Source of the DNA: Diphasiastrum complanatum
Taxonomy: Eukaryota > Streptophyta > Lycopodiopsida > Lycopodiales > Lycopodiaceae
Direction: 5' to 3'
Assembly (NCBI GenBank): GCA_029204225.1
Contig: CM055092.1
Location: forward strand, 70,030,252-70,094,251
Length of the DNA: 64,000 bases
The number at the start of each line of letters is the position of its first letter. The first letter of the stretch is position 1. The notes below the pieces were generated by a model. It made no database searches and was not told the origin of the DNA. It saw nothing but the letters and a program-made list of their open reading frames with translations. Both the position numbers and the translations under genes were made by a program. Below are positions 22,200-34,335 of the stretch, piece after piece.

Positions 22200-23130
22200 T
22201 TTGTCGCTAAGAGCTAGATTAATAATAAGTCGCGAAGAGCAGATAGCCAGACTAAGCAATTGGAAAGCCAGACAGAACGTAGAAGAAAACATTGCAATAT
22301 TGACACAAATCTGAACGCAAAACAAACAGAGCTATAATCAGATTTAGTATACCAAAATATACAAGTCAATAATGCGTGTGAGCACAAACAAAAGCCGACG
22401 TAATCTATAAAAGGTGATGAACCTATTACTGACAATCCATCTGGAAGAAAGAATCAATGTGCAAAGGCATCTACAATGTCTGTCTCTGATTACCAGTGAT
22501 GTTTTGTTCTATCTTCTGTTATATGTTTTTTTTTTTGAATACACAGATGGTATTCAATATATACATAATTTTTACAAGTGTGCAGATGAAGAAGGTACAA
22601 AGGTGGTTGTGTTGTCTATAGGAGATCCTGGATGGCTGTTGTTGTTGTCAAATCTGATTGCACAGTGCATGGAACGAGCGTGAGGAGGCCACAACATTGG
22701 GCTTCACTAAAAAGTAACGCTGATGAAAAGCTGAAATATGACACTCTGACAATTGCCTTAAAATTGATTTATAGGGTACCGTTGTTTTTCTATAAAGGCA
22801 CCTTTGGCATTTATTTGTAGGACACCTTTGGCATTTGTAGGGCAATGTCGCCTTTTTCACATTTTTTGCCTATTCAAATTTGCTTGTATTTATGTAGACT
22901 ATCGTTTTTCTGGAAGTGTCGCAAACACTTGGTTGCCCAGGGTGGCCCGAAGGTGAAAAACGTGACAGTGTTGCGTTTTTTGCCTATGAGAATTCCCGAA
23001 TAAAAATGCAGACTGTAGTGACAATCAGTTCAAATATGCAGACTGTGCGACAACATGAGTAAAAATGCAGCAGCATGAATGGAGGCAGATTAACATAGGA
23101 TTTAGGAGAGTAGAGGAGATAAATCCAACA
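22200..23130 (-). repeat. Copia B 3' LTR, proximal piece
   Basis: Runs in parallel with 32667-33657 of the 5' LTR, from TTTGTCGC to ..AAATCCAACA, and abuts the polypurine tract (CCCCCCCTTAA on this strand, 23131-23141). Confidence 0.85.
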
Positions 23131-23137
23131 CCCCCCC

Positions 23138-26100
23138 TTAATTTAGATTTGTGAATGCCTTGATCTTCAGACTAAGCAATGCACAACACTTATTGTATGC
23201 ATTAACACTTAATGTCTTTGTGAATATATCTGCAACCATGTCCTGCGTTCTACAGTACGTTAACCTTACCTCCTTGTTGAGAATCTTGTCCCTAATATAG
23301 TGATATCGGATTTCAATTTGCTTACTCCTAGAGTGAAATCTAGGGTTGGCCGATAAGGCAATAACACTCTGATTAACATAGAATATCATTGTAGGGCTAT
23401 ACTGATACAAACTAATGTCTGACAGTAAATTCTCAATCAAAACGCTTCTTTAATAGATTGAGAAGCATCAATGTATTCTGCTTCTGTAGATGAAAGAGCG
23501 ATAGAGGTTTGCTTATGACTATTCTAGAGATAGGACCGTCGTTGAAGAAGAATGTAAATCTAGATGTGGACTTACGATTGTCTACATCTCCTCCCTAGCT
23601 TGTCTACATCTCCTCCACAGCTTGCATCAGAGTATCCACTGAGCTGATGGAGATTGTTGTTGTTGACTTCTCCATAGCAGATGCATTGGTCCATGGTAGC
23701 TCAAATATACCTCATCACTCTTATGAGAGCCTTCCAATGGGTAATGCCAAGATTGGCCATATATTGGTTGAGCGAGCTTATTGCAAACGGACCATTGCAT
23801 ACATTAGAGATCCAAGTATCGATCGATAAGGATACTCTCTCATCTGCTCCTCTTCCTGCTTGGTCTGAGGACATTGGTCCTTTGACAAACGTAGGCCTGG
23901 ATCCATCGGTGAGTTAGCTAGTTTACAGTTCATCAGATTATATCTTTCAAGAACATTGTGAAGATACCTTTGTTGAGTAATGTAAATCAGTTGTCTGCTC
24001 TGTCTCTGTGGATTTGAATGTCTGGACAGAAGTGAGCTTCACCCAGATCAGTCATGTCGAACTCAGAAAACAACATATGTTTAGAATCCTTAACCAAATT
24101 GGTATTGTTGTTGAAAAGCAACGTATCATCCATGTATAAGGTGATGATAATGAAGAATTGCTGCACCGACTTGGAATAGACATTGCAATCAGCAATGCTT
24201 GGTTGGAAACCTTGTTCAATGAGGAATGTGTTGATCCTCTGAAACCAAGTCTGGCAGACTGTTTCAAGCCATAAAGTGCCTTATGGAGCTTATAGACATG
24301 ATTTTTCATACCTTTCAGAATATATCCTTCGGGCTGGATCATGTAGATGTCTTCTTGTATAACTCCATTCAGATAAGTTGTTTACACATCAAGGTCGGCA
24401 ACTACAACATATGATAGGAGGGCTCAGATCGATGAATGCTTGACTACAGGACTGAAAGTCTCACTGTAGTCTACGTTGGAAATTTGAGTGAATTCTTGTG
24501 CTACCAGTCTTGCCTTCCTTCGATCAATCGTTCCATTGGCATTGTACTTGATCTTAAAGATCCATTTGCAACCAATGATATTGCAGCCAATAGGAGCTTC
24601 GACTAATGGCCATGTCTGGTTCTTGATAAAAGAGAAATACTCTTTGTCTATGGCATCTGTCCAGAGATCAGAGTCTGGTTGGCTGAGTGCCTCTTTGATT
24701 GTTGTCAGTTTCTGTATCAAGAGACATGCAGACTCAGGAGTATACCTTGTGGGCTGTGTGCACACTCGGCTTGATCTTCTGGGAGGAATTGACTGATGAA
24801 CCACTCCTGGGACTTGTTGCTGGGTAGCAGCAACATCTTTGTCTGACTTGCTATCAAATATTGGATCGACAATGGACACGGTTGAGCTTGAAGCTCGAAT
24901 AGTCGTGTCAATGACAGGTGATAAAGGTTCTTCTGGAACAATATCTTTGTCTTTGATGTCGATAAACTGGTCCTCAATAAAGACTGTACCCCGGCTGTAC
25001 AAGACTTGTTGGGTATCGGGATCATATAGCTTGTATGTGTTATCAGGTGAAGTATATCCAATCAAGATGGTCTTGAGACCTTGGAAGTCGGATTTCTTCC
25101 TCGTGTCTTTTGGAATCTGCGCATGGGCGACACATCCAAACACTCGTAGGTTCTTCACAGAAGGCTTAGAGCCTGTCCACACCTCATGGGGTATTTTGCC
25201 TAAGAGGGCCTTGGTTGAACATCTGTTCTGGACGTAAGCTGCAGTGGAGACAGCTTCGGCCTAGAAGCTCTTGGGCAGTGATGCATGCATGTGCTAGCAT
25301 ACATTTAGCTGATTCAACCAGAGTACGGTTCTTCCTCTTGGCTAAGCCATTTGACTGAGGATTGTAAGGAGTGATGAATTGCTACTTAATGCCTTGGCTC
25401 TGGTAGTACTCCTTAGATTTAGTAGAGATGTACTCTCCACCATTGTCAAATCTCAGGGCCTTGATTGTCCTTCCAGTCTCTTTTTCTGCACGCTCCTTGA
25501 AGATTCTGAAGCAATTAAAAGCTTCTGATTTCTTCTTGATAAAGTACACCATAGTTCTTCTGGAGAATTGATCAATAAAAGTTATAAAATACTTTGCATC
25601 CTTCATCGGGCCACAAATGTCTGAATGCACAACATCTAACAATCCTCTAGCAGTATGCTGATGGCTTGATCTAAATGGTTTCCTAGTCTGTTTACCAACT
25701 AAATAATCTTGACAGACAGGAAACTCGACTTTATTATCAGGATAGTCTAGATCAAGAACAATAGAATATTTAGACATTTGTTGTACAGTAGCATGATTAA
25801 GTGACCAAGTCTATAATGCCAAAGTAAACTTTTATTTGCTTGAATAGAAGTATTGAGCGCCTGACTAGAGGCAGAAAAACAATGACTTAATCTATACAAG
25901 TATCTATGTCTCTTTTCGAGTGCTAGGATATTGCATGTCCTATCAACTACTTTGCATTGATCACATTCAAATTCTACTTTATGTCCTAGATCTGTAATTC
26001 TGCTTATAGAGAGCATATTTGTAGATAGATTGGGTACATATAAGACTTTAGAAAGTAGCTTAGATTGATCATTTGCAAAGCTTAATCTCACAGTACCTTC

Positions 26101-26732
26101 ACCTTTTATAACTTGTGTGTTATTATCGCCAAGGTGAATGTATTTGTTGGTATTGTAGAGTATATACAACTCGAAACAGCCAATGAGACTGGTCATATGC
26201 TGAGTGGCTTCGGAATCCAAGAACCAAGAATTGCCATTGGATGCTCCTTGGTGGTTGATCATGAAAGCATCATGATCCGCTTCTTGAATGGCCTGTGAAG
26301 CTTTTGTAGCTGCATTGGCCACTTGATTTGACTGTCCCTTGCTGTTGTTCTTTGCTTGTAGTATCCGACAGTCTTGAATCTCGTGGTTGTTTCTCTTGCA
26401 GTATCTGCAGAACAGCTTCTTCTTAGTCTGCGGATTTTACTGTTCTTTCTACTATGTTGGTTTCTGGGCTTGTTTTGGTTGCTTTGGACCTTTCTTTTTC
26501 TTCTGCTTAGTCGTGCCTTTGTTGGTGTATAAGGCGTGAGAATCAGTTGAGGAACTAGAGGCTCCGTTCCTTCGCGTGTCTTCCTATAACAACATTGCAA
26601 TGACTCTTAAGAGAGTCAGCTCTGGATGTGTCATGATGTTCATCACCCAACTATCATATGAGCTTGGCAAGCTTGTAAGCAGTTGCATTACTGCATCTTG
26701 ATCATCTATGACAGATCCGACAGTGGCCATTT
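23138..26732 (-). pseudogene. Copia B gag C-terminus, protease, integrase, RT and RNase H
   Basis: From 26732 downward: gag C-terminus ending in a CCHC knuckle visible only across frames (about 26440-26350), the protease block NSWFLDSEATQHMT (Glu replaces the usual Gly of DSG), GAG-pre-integrase, and integrase (HSDICGP; LRFDNGGEYIS, 25777-25382). Next come a linker and RT start (25182-24424, IIGCKWIFKIKYNANGTID), RT finger and palm pieces (24342-24052, with YMDD in a shifted frame) and the end of RNase H (23440-23138, NPRFHSRSKQIEIRYH, VADIFTK). Many shifts and stops; dead. Gag continues at 31907 beyond copia G. Confidence 0.85.
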
Positions 26733-27006
26733 AGTTAGAATTAAAGTAGAATCACTGTGCTATTGTACTGTGGGTCCTATCAGTGGATAAGGATTAGTTG
26801 GCCTCGCCACGAGGCAAGTCAATGGGACACGCGTCCCGCCAACGGCAACCTGGGTCATGCATGGGTTGTCTGAGTGAACAACTATATGTATAGTGTAATT
26901 TTGTTTTGTGAAATATAGTTGCTATGTGAGCTTGTTGTGGAGAGTGTTTTCTGTCTGTGTTACTGTGTAGCATGATCTGTGTTCTTGTGCAAAGCAAATT
27001 CTAAGT
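26733..27006 (+). repeat. 5' LTR of copia G
   Basis: Starts AGTTAGAATT, ends AATTCTAAGT, and is directly followed by the primer site. Near-identical to 31635-31906. Confidence 0.9.
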
Positions 27007-27018
27007 TGGTATCAGAGC
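27007..27018 (+). promoter_or_regulatory. Primer-binding site of copia G
   Basis: TGGTATCAGAGC, complementary to the 3' end of plant initiator Met-tRNA, with no gap after the LTR. Confidence 0.9.
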
Positions 27019-27979
27019 CGTACATGGAGTGTACAAAGTATAGCATCGCCATTGAAAAGAACTTCAGGAGAACTGTCTTCTGAGAGTTCGGGGTTTACGG
27101 TGGGTTGAAGAAAAAAAGAGAAACACTGGTGCAGAGAGTTTAGCACACAAAAGCTTGGTGAGCTTGAGATTGTGTGAGGATTCAGAGACAAGGGTTGTCG
27201 GCTGAATCAGAACCTCAGCAAACGAAATTTTGAAATTCTGAAGCAGGCTATTCGGTGTTTGCAGTCAGTGAGCAATGAATCGGACACCATTTGACAAACG
27301 GATTGAAGCATCAGAGTTCTAGTAGTAGGGTGACCTCAAAGCAAGAGGATAGGCCTGTCAGAACACTGTGAATTGGAAGCCAAGAAGAGATTTGTAAGAA
27401 AAACCCTGGTCTGGGGCTTGAGAGCACAAAATCAGATATTTCTCTCCATTCTGGACTCTTTTTGGAGCTATAAAAGTTTGAAGGAGGGTCGCCCTACTCA
27501 GCTACGCAAAATCACAGAAGGTCGTGGGCGGCCGCACATCAGAGAGGGTGCTGAATCGCGTTTTGCAGGGCAAGTGAAAACCTTTGTAAAGCCATAGCTA
27601 GTAAGCAAGAGGAGAAGAGGTCGTGAAGAGCCCGCAGGCAGATCACGCGATGTGAAGGAGGGTGGCGACTCAGTGTATAGGAGTGTGTTGTGGCTCCAAG
27701 GATTTGGTTTAGTGCCCAAACAAAATCTAGATCGTTGGATCCAGATACAAGATAATCAATGGTAGAGATGAGCTTCCTATGGGCCGTTGGATTGCTATAA
27801 GCCATTAGATGTTGTAGAAAAGGGCCGCGAAGAATTGAAGTGTATTTTGGCCTTCAACTTCATTAAAAATTTTCATACTGAAATGGGAGTTGGGTCAAAG
27901 TGGACATCATTACCCACGTTTGTGATGCTGTTACACTTTGATATCACATCATTACCCACACTTGTGATGCTGTTACACC

Positions 27980-28640
27980 CAGACAGGCATGAGATGTGCT
28001 AAAGGAGCAGTTCGAGATGTCAAATCTGTCAAGAATCATGTTTCTGAAGTCAAAGTTGAATAGTGCCCGCATGGAACAAGGAGAGCACATTCAGACGTAC
28101 ATGACCAGAATCAAGACAATGAGGGATGAACTGCATTCTATTGTGAGCGCATACGTGATGTGGAGCTGGTGCACAATGCAATGTGCGATATTGCAGAACC
28201 CTATCAGATGCTTGTGAGCGGAATAGCATCAAGAGAAAGATTTCCAACCTTTGACGAGCTCATAGGAATCTTGATGCAGGAAGAGCAATGGCGAGAAATG
28301 GTGAAAGCTAGACATCAAAATACTGACGATCAGGCACTTGCGACACGCCAAAAACAAGGCAAGGGCAAGGGCAAGAAGAAGTCTAAGCAGCAATTTGCCA
28401 AGTCTCAGGAGGATGAGGGATCTTCCAGTAAGACCAAGAAGAAAAGAAAGTGCTTCCATTGTGGTAAGAAGGGCCATTGGAAGAGTGAATGTCGCAAATT
28501 CCTGGCAGAACAAGGCAAGAGAAAACCAAAGCAAGCAGGTAACCTTGTCGATGAGGGTGAGATTGAAGACTCTAGCATCTTCATATCTGCATTGACATCT
28601 AATCAATTGGTCAAGCGTGGTATATTGACTCGGGAGCCAC
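27980..28640 (+). pseudogene. Copia G gag
   Basis: The central gag (UBN2) part, FEMSNLSRIMFLKSKLNSAR, runs at 27996-28140. After a frameshift the 28160 frame gives AMCDIAEPYQMLVSGI, a Lys-rich stretch and the zinc knuckle CFHCGKKGHWKSEC (about 28450-28492). The N-terminal part before 27996 is missing or unrecognisable. Confidence 0.8.
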
Positions 28641-29440
28641 AAGACACATGACAGGTAACAAGAATTGGTTCAATAGCATGAAAGTGTTGGATAATGGAAC
28701 GTCCGTTTCACAAGCAAATGGTGAGGTGTGCAAGATGAAGGAGATAGACACCGTTTCAATCCAACTACCTGATGGAAAAAGCAGGATGATCAGGGAGGTA
28801 CTTTATGTACCAGGTTTGAAAAAAAATCTGCTTTCTGTTGGAGTCATTACTGATCAAAAGCTGAAAGTAGAATTCACCCATGATCGTTGCTTTGTGAAGG
28901 ATGTGAACCAAAAGTTCAAAGTTATTGCGGATGGAGTAAGAGCCCAATACAAAATTGTACAGGTTGAATGCTACAATTAAGGGGCAATATGGACTTGTCT
29001 CGTCCATTCCATCGCAAACTGAGTTGTGGCATAAGAGGCTTGGTCACTTAAACTTGAGAAGCCTCAGTTTGATGAGGAAATTGGAGATGGTAACAGGATT
29101 TCCTACTATAGAACCACTTGAAATCGATGTGTGAATCATGTGTATATGGGAAGCAGCATCGAGAGAAGTTCAATAAAGGGGCTGTTGCAAGGGCAAAGAA
29201 CATCCTGGATTTGATCCACACACATTTATGCGGGCCAATGAGGACCATGTCCTTAGGTAAAGCCTTCTATTTCATGACCTTTATTGACGATATGTCATGA
29301 AAGACGTAGATCTACTTCTTGAAGAAGAAATCAGATGCATTTGACAACTTCAAGAGCTTCAAAGCATTGGTCAAAAATCAGACAGGTAGGAAGATCAAAG
29401 TCCTAAGATCAAATAGTGGAGGTGAGTACAAGTCTAATGA
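28612..29440 (+). pseudogene. Copia G protease, GAG-pre-integrase and truncated integrase
   Basis: AWYIDSGATRHMTGN at about 28617 is the aspartic protease site. The frame then runs 28648-28980 (VLYVPGLKKNLLSVG), followed by ELWHKRLGHLNLRS (about 29020). Integrase pieces are SCVYGKQHREKF, IHTHLCGPM (His where the first catalytic Asp should be), FIDDMS and LRSNSGGEYKS (Ser where the second Asp should be, about 29405). The catalytic Glu region is deleted, joining directly to KVNHLRIFGCKAF at 29440. Integrase cannot be active. Confidence 0.8.
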
Positions 29441-30924
29441 AGCCAAAGGTGAACCACTTGCGAATCTTTGGATGTAAGGCCTTTGTACACGTTCCTAAGG
29501 AAGAGAGACGTAAACTTGATGTAAAAGCTATCAAGTATATATTCCTAGGATATGATGATCGTGTGAAGGGCTATAGATGTTTTGATCCAGTGGAAAACAA
29601 AGCCCATATAAGCCGTGATGTTATCTTTGATGAGTCCAACATATATGAAGACGAGGATGCTGAGAAGATAGAGACATCCAGTGGGAAAGATGGTAAAGTG
29701 AGGATACCACCTGATGATGATCCATTCATTGACCTTCCAAGTGATGAACATGAGGATACATCTCAAGATACTACTACTCAACCTCAAGAGACAGGTCGGA
29801 GAGGTAGGGACAAATCTTTTGGTGCAAGAAGGATTGAAGTTGCAGGTGATAAACGCAAGGAGAAGGATGTACCATGGGATACATTTTCACCAGGAAGCCG
29901 ATCACCTGACAGGAAGCTCCCTAAGTGGTTTGAGAGATTGTTGGAGAGCCGCGACATGGATGACTTTCTAGGATCATCTAGCCAGGGAGAGCTACGAAGA
30001 TCAACAAGAGAGAAGACACAACCTGAAAGGTATGAAGCAAATTATGCTCTCTTATCTAGCATTATTCAAAGAAAAGAACCTTCAACTTATGGTGAAGCGA
30101 AGGATGATGACATTTGGGTCAAGGCCATGGGAGAGGAGATGGAGTCAATTGCTAAGCATAGCACATGGGACTTAGTAGAACCACCAGTTGGCAAGAAACC
30201 CATTGGTTGCAAATGGGTATACAGGACTAAGTACCATGCAGATGGAAGTATAGCAAAGCACAAGGCAAGATTGGTGATCAAAGGGTATGCACAAAGCAAA
30301 GGCATCGACTATGAGGAGACCTTTGCGCCGATATGTAAGTGGAATACTCTATGTCTACTTGTTGCTTTAGCTTCACATTTTGGTTGGCCTTTGCATCAAA
30401 TGGATGTAAAATCTGCTTTTCTGAATGGCGAGTTAGAAGAAGAGGTGTTCATGGATCAACCTGAAGGCTTTGTAGCGAAGGGACAGGAAAATAAAGTATG
30501 TCGCTTGAAGAAAGCACTTTATGGTCTTGAAAAGGCACCACGTGCGTGGTATAGCAGGATTGATGCCTACTTTCGTTCAAAGGGGACTGTGAGAACACAC
30601 TCTGATCCAAATCTATATGTTCTATGCTTTGATGGTATGGTTGCTTTGATTGCTCCTTATGTTGATGACTTGATTATTAAGGGAAATAATCAAGAGATGA
30701 TAGACATGATCAAGAAAGACCTCATGGAACAACTCGAGATGACAGATCTCAACCTGATGCATTATTGCCTTGGAGTAGAGGTGTGGCAAAAAGGACACGA
30801 AGTGGGTTTAACACAGGTGAAGTATGTCAAAGAGTTGTTGCACAGGTTTAGGTTGCAGGATTGCAAACCAGTAAATACTCCTATTGAACCAGGTAAAAGG
30901 CTTTCTAAGCTTGATGAGTCATAG
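29416..30924 (+). pseudogene. Copia G linker and reverse transcriptase, open for 502 codons
   Basis: A long open frame. Residues about 10-75 hold the post-integrase block (HLRIFGCKAFVHVPKEER, VKGYRCFDP, SRDVIFDE). Next come an acidic linker and RT: IGCKWVYRTKYHADGSI, KARLVIKGYAQ, FLNGELEEEVFMDQPEGF, KALYGLEKAPRAWY, and YVDD at about codon 415 (APYVDDLII). It ends at a stop after GKRLSKLDES, just before the conserved RT-RNase H link, most of which is deleted (about 30925-30985). Confidence 0.85.
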
Positions 30925-30959
30925 TCATTTGATGCTACGCTGTATAGACATTTACTAGA

Positions 30960-31580
30960 CCAGATATATGCTATGATGTTGGCATTGTAAGTCAGTTTAT
31001 GGCAGCACCTACAAAAATGCATTGGGAGGCAACTAAACGCATTTTGCGTTATGTGAAAGGCACTTCAGATTATGGCTTGATTCACAGGAAACATGATGGT
31101 TTACCTGAGTTGTGTGGCTATGTGGATGCGGATTGGGGAGGTGACTATGATGATCGTAGATCCACCACAGGGTATGTATTCCAGTTTTGTGGTAGTTGCT
31201 TTTCCTGGTCTAGTAAGAAGCAAAGTACAATTGCTCTTTCCACCACAGAAGTAGAATATAAGGCAATGTGTAGTGCAACACAAGAAGCTATATGGTTGAG
31301 ACAAATCTTGAAAGAAGTTGGCATGAAGCAGAAAAATCTCACGACACTACATAGCGACAGTCAGAGTGGCATTCAGCTAGCAAAGAATCCAATGTTCCAT
31401 GCGAGAACTAAACACATTGAGATTCAATATCACTTTATATGTGAGAGGCTGCTGAGTCGTGAAATTCATGTTGTTCATTGTAGCACAGAAGAACAACTAG
31501 CTGATATTTTCACTAAGCCACTTGTTGGAGAAAAGTTTGATAAGTTTAGATCAAAGCTTTCTGTACTTAAAGTTTGTTGA
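30960..31580 (+). pseudogene. Copia G RNase H
   Basis: The frame 30999-31580 carries YVDADWGGD (Asp), STTEVEYKA (Glu), LHSDSQSGIQLA (Asp), NPMFHARTKHIEIQYHF and LADIFTKPL. This is the complete copia RNase H domain, separated from RT by a short deletion and shift. Confidence 0.85.
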
Positions 31581-31634
31581 CTTTAAAGCTATGTATATGA
31601 CTGTATATAAAGTAGACTCTACTTTAAGGGAGAG

Positions 31635-31906
31635 AGTTAGAATTAAAGTAGAATCATTGTGCTACTATACTGTGGGTCCTATCAGTGGATAAGGATCAGT
31701 TGGCCTTGCCACGAGGCAAGTCGACGGGACACGCGTCCCGCCAATGGCAACCTGGGTCATGCATGGGTTGCCTGAGTGAACAACTATATGTGCAGTGTAA
31801 TTTTGTTTTGTGAAATACAGTTGCTATATGAGCTTGTTGTGGAGAGTATTTTGTCTGTGTTACTGTGTAGCATGATCTATGTTTCTATGCAAAGCAAATT
31901 CTAAGT
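31635..31906 (+). repeat. 3' LTR of copia G
   Basis: Preceded by the purine tract AAGGGAGAG and followed by CATTT, the target duplication. Confidence 0.9.
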
Positions 31907-32306
31907 CATTTGCTTCAGCAGGTTCTTGAATTGGTTGATGTGATTCTGCAGGGAATCACCATTTGCCATCTTGAGGGTTCTTCCTAAGATGTAGCTTGGA
32001 AGCTATATCTCGCACTTCGTATAATGTGCTCAAGAGGTCCCAGACCTCTTTGGATGTCTGGGCTTCGGACACATGGCTGATCTGAGTATCCAAAATATTG
32101 AGGATGATCAACACGAATGTTTTTCCATCCTTCAGCTTCCATCTAGAGATTGCTGCGTCGTCAGCTTTGGGTTTTTCCTTTGCACCTGTAACAACGTCAT
32201 ACAACTCCTTAGCCATTAGCATTGTTCTCATTTTAAATTTCCACAGATGGTAACTGGATCCATCAAGCTTGTCCATGATAGGACTGGCTTTCCCTTGGGA
32301 ATCCAT
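31907..32306 (-). pseudogene. Copia B gag, N-terminal part
   Basis: From ATG 32306: MDKLDGSSYHLWKFKMRTM, KELYDVV, AISRWKLKDGKTF, WDLLSTLYEVRDIASKLHLR, the UBN2 domain of copia Gag. A shift near 31960 leads to NHINQFKNLLKQM at the copia G insertion point. It begins about 130 bases after the primer site, as usual. Confidence 0.85.
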
Positions 32307-32423
32307 GTGGAAGATTAGTGTAGGTGATAGAAATAACTATCAGTAATTACAAAACAAGAAGACGATTACTCTATCAGGTAGTAGAGTCTTGTTTCTATGG
32401 AAGCTTATCAGGCTACAGAAATA

Positions 32424-32435
32424 GCTCTGATACCA
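32424..32435 (-). promoter_or_regulatory. Primer-binding site of copia B
   Basis: GCTCTGATACCA on the plus strand is TGGTATCAGAGC on the element strand, directly next to the LTR end. Confidence 0.9.
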
Positions 32436-33657
32436 TGTTGAAAAGAGGAGGTGAAAGAAAGATAACTAAAAAAGAAACGAACACGAAAAGAAGGTGAACT
32501 TGAAAATAAACGAACTCGAATGAAAAATGTTCGTGCGTAGTGGAATAAGTTATCTCCCTCTTTTCTCAAGCATGCCTATCAGTTTTGAACAAAACATTAG
32601 TGATAGAAATCACATTCGATCTGATTATGTAGCCAAACATTAAGCATCAAAACATCAAACAAATAATTTGTCGCGAAGAGCTAGACAAATTATTAGTCGC
32701 GAATTAGTTGTGAAGAGCTAGACTAATAATAAGTCGTGAAGAGCAGACAACTAGACTAAGCAATTAGAAAGCCAGACAAAATGTAGAAAAGCATTGCAAT
32801 ATTGACACAAATCTTAACGCAAAACAAACAAAGTTGTAATCAGATTAAGTACAATAAAATATACAAGTCAATAATGCATGTGAGCACAAACAATAGCGGA
32901 TGTAACCACGTGCTTCACAAAGCTAATCACAATCTGTAAAAGGTGATGAACCTATTACTAACAATCCATCTGGAAGAAAGAATCAATGCGCAAAGGCATC
33001 TACAATGTCTGTCTCTGATTACTAGTGATGTTTTGTTCTATCTTCTGTTATATGTTTTTTTTTTAATACGCGGATGGTATTCAATATATACATAATGTTT
33101 ATAGGTGTGCATATGAAAAAGGTACAAAGGTGGCTGTGATGTATGTAGGAGATCGTGGGTGGCTGTTGTTGTTGTCAAATCTGATTGCATAGTGCATGGA
33201 ACAAGAGTGACGAGGCTGCGACGTCGGGCTTCGCTAAAAAGTAACGTTGATGAAAGTGCAAAAAATGTGACACTCTGAGGAATGTCTTGAAATTGATTTA
33301 CAGGGTACCTTCGCTTTTCTATAAGGGCACCTTTGGCATTTGTAGGACACATTCGGCATTTGTAGGGCAGTGTTGCCTTTTTCGCATTTTTCGCATTTTT
33401 CGCCTATTCAAATTTGCTTGTATTTATGCAGACTATCGCTTTTCTGGAAGTGTCGCAAATACTTGGTTGCTCAGGGTGGCCCGAAGGTGAAAAACGCGAC
33501 AGTGTCATGTTTTTTGCCTATGGGAATTCCCGTGTAAAAATGCAGACTTTAGCGACAATCAGCTCAAATATGCAGACTGTGCAACAACATGAGTAAAAAT
33601 GCAGGAGCAAGGCAGATTAACATAGGATTTAGGAGAGTATAGGAGATAAATCCAGCA
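32436..33657 (-). repeat. 5' LTR of copia B
   Basis: About 1.22 kb. In element orientation it begins TGCTGGATTT and ends TTTTCAACA. Related LTR sequence occurs at 14744-14973, 22200-23130 and 56900-57669. Confidence 0.85.
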
Positions 33658-34335
33658 TGTCACATATGCAACATCACAAGAATTTGCACTCTCTCTTGGA
33701 TCCAATTTGTAGATGCCTTGAAATCTAGATCCACGTGCAAGGATCTCATCATCTTTCTTGATCACACAAGTGTCAATATGGAATTTGACATCAAGGCCTT
33801 TGTCAAGTAATTGGCCAACACTTATGAGGTTCTTTGTAAGGTTGGGAACAAAAAGAACCTTGTGAAGAGATAGAACTTTAGAAGATGCAAGCTTCAAGGG
33901 AATAGTCCCTACTCCTTCAATTTTGCATTCATGATCATTTGTAGTGTATAGAGACTTCTTGACTCCTTCATAAGGCATAATAGATGAGAAAGGGTCCTTG
34001 GAGCTACACATGTGAGATGATGCTCCACTATCAATATACCATGAGCCATCCTTCTTGAAGGGTGAAGAGGAGAAGCTTGATAACATTAGAGAGACTTCTC
34101 CTTCACTTGCATTTGCATCATATTCTTTTTCATTACAGATGTTGGCTTGCTTAAATTGATTCTTCTTCTTGAAACAATTAGTGGCATAAGGGCCTTTATT
34201 TTCACAAAAGAAGCACATGATCTTCTTCTTTTTCATCTTGGATGTAGAAGCATGAGAGGAATCATCATCCTCTCCATCTTTGTCCTTGTCTTTAGTTTTG
34301 TCTCACTCATCAAACCTAATCTTGACACTTGTAGT
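33658..34335 (-). pseudogene. Copia A2 gag C-terminus and protease (right part)
   Basis: From 34236: MCFFCENKGPYATNCFKKK (zinc knuckle), SWYIDSGASSHMCSS (protease site), VLFVPNLTKNLISVGQLLD and YKLDPRESANSCDVAYVT, where copia B interrupts it. The continuation is at 14743 downward. Upstream gag and the LTR were not found past 34335. Confidence 0.85.

Larger units (their letters stand above)
26733..31906 (+). mobile_element. Copia G, inserted in the gag of copia B
   Basis: 274- and 272-base LTRs (26733-27006 and 31635-31906) flank a complete gag-pol layout. CATTT lies directly outside both ends (26728-26732 and 31907-31911). Removing the element and one CATTT restores the copia B gag frame across LLKQM and ATVGSVIDD. 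The LTR pair defines unusual ends: it begins AGTTAGAATT and ends AATTCTAAGT instead of TG..CA. The two LTRs are very similar, so this is one of the youngest insertions here, although pol is already broken. Confidence 0.9.
14744..33657 (-). mobile_element. Copia B, inserted into copia A2 and itself twice interrupted
   Basis: Minus-strand order is 5' LTR 33657-32436, primer site 32435-32424, gag, pol, purine tract near 23140-23131, then the 3' LTR in two pieces (23130-22200 and 14973-14744). The flanks are TGACA on one side and TGACC on the other (minus strand). Removing the insert restores a continuous copia A2 frame across AYVT and KISKEDLW, which proves the insertion. It is interrupted by copia G (26733-31906) and by the multigene element copy 1 (14974-22199). 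Its own coding region has many stops and shifts. Confidence 0.85.
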
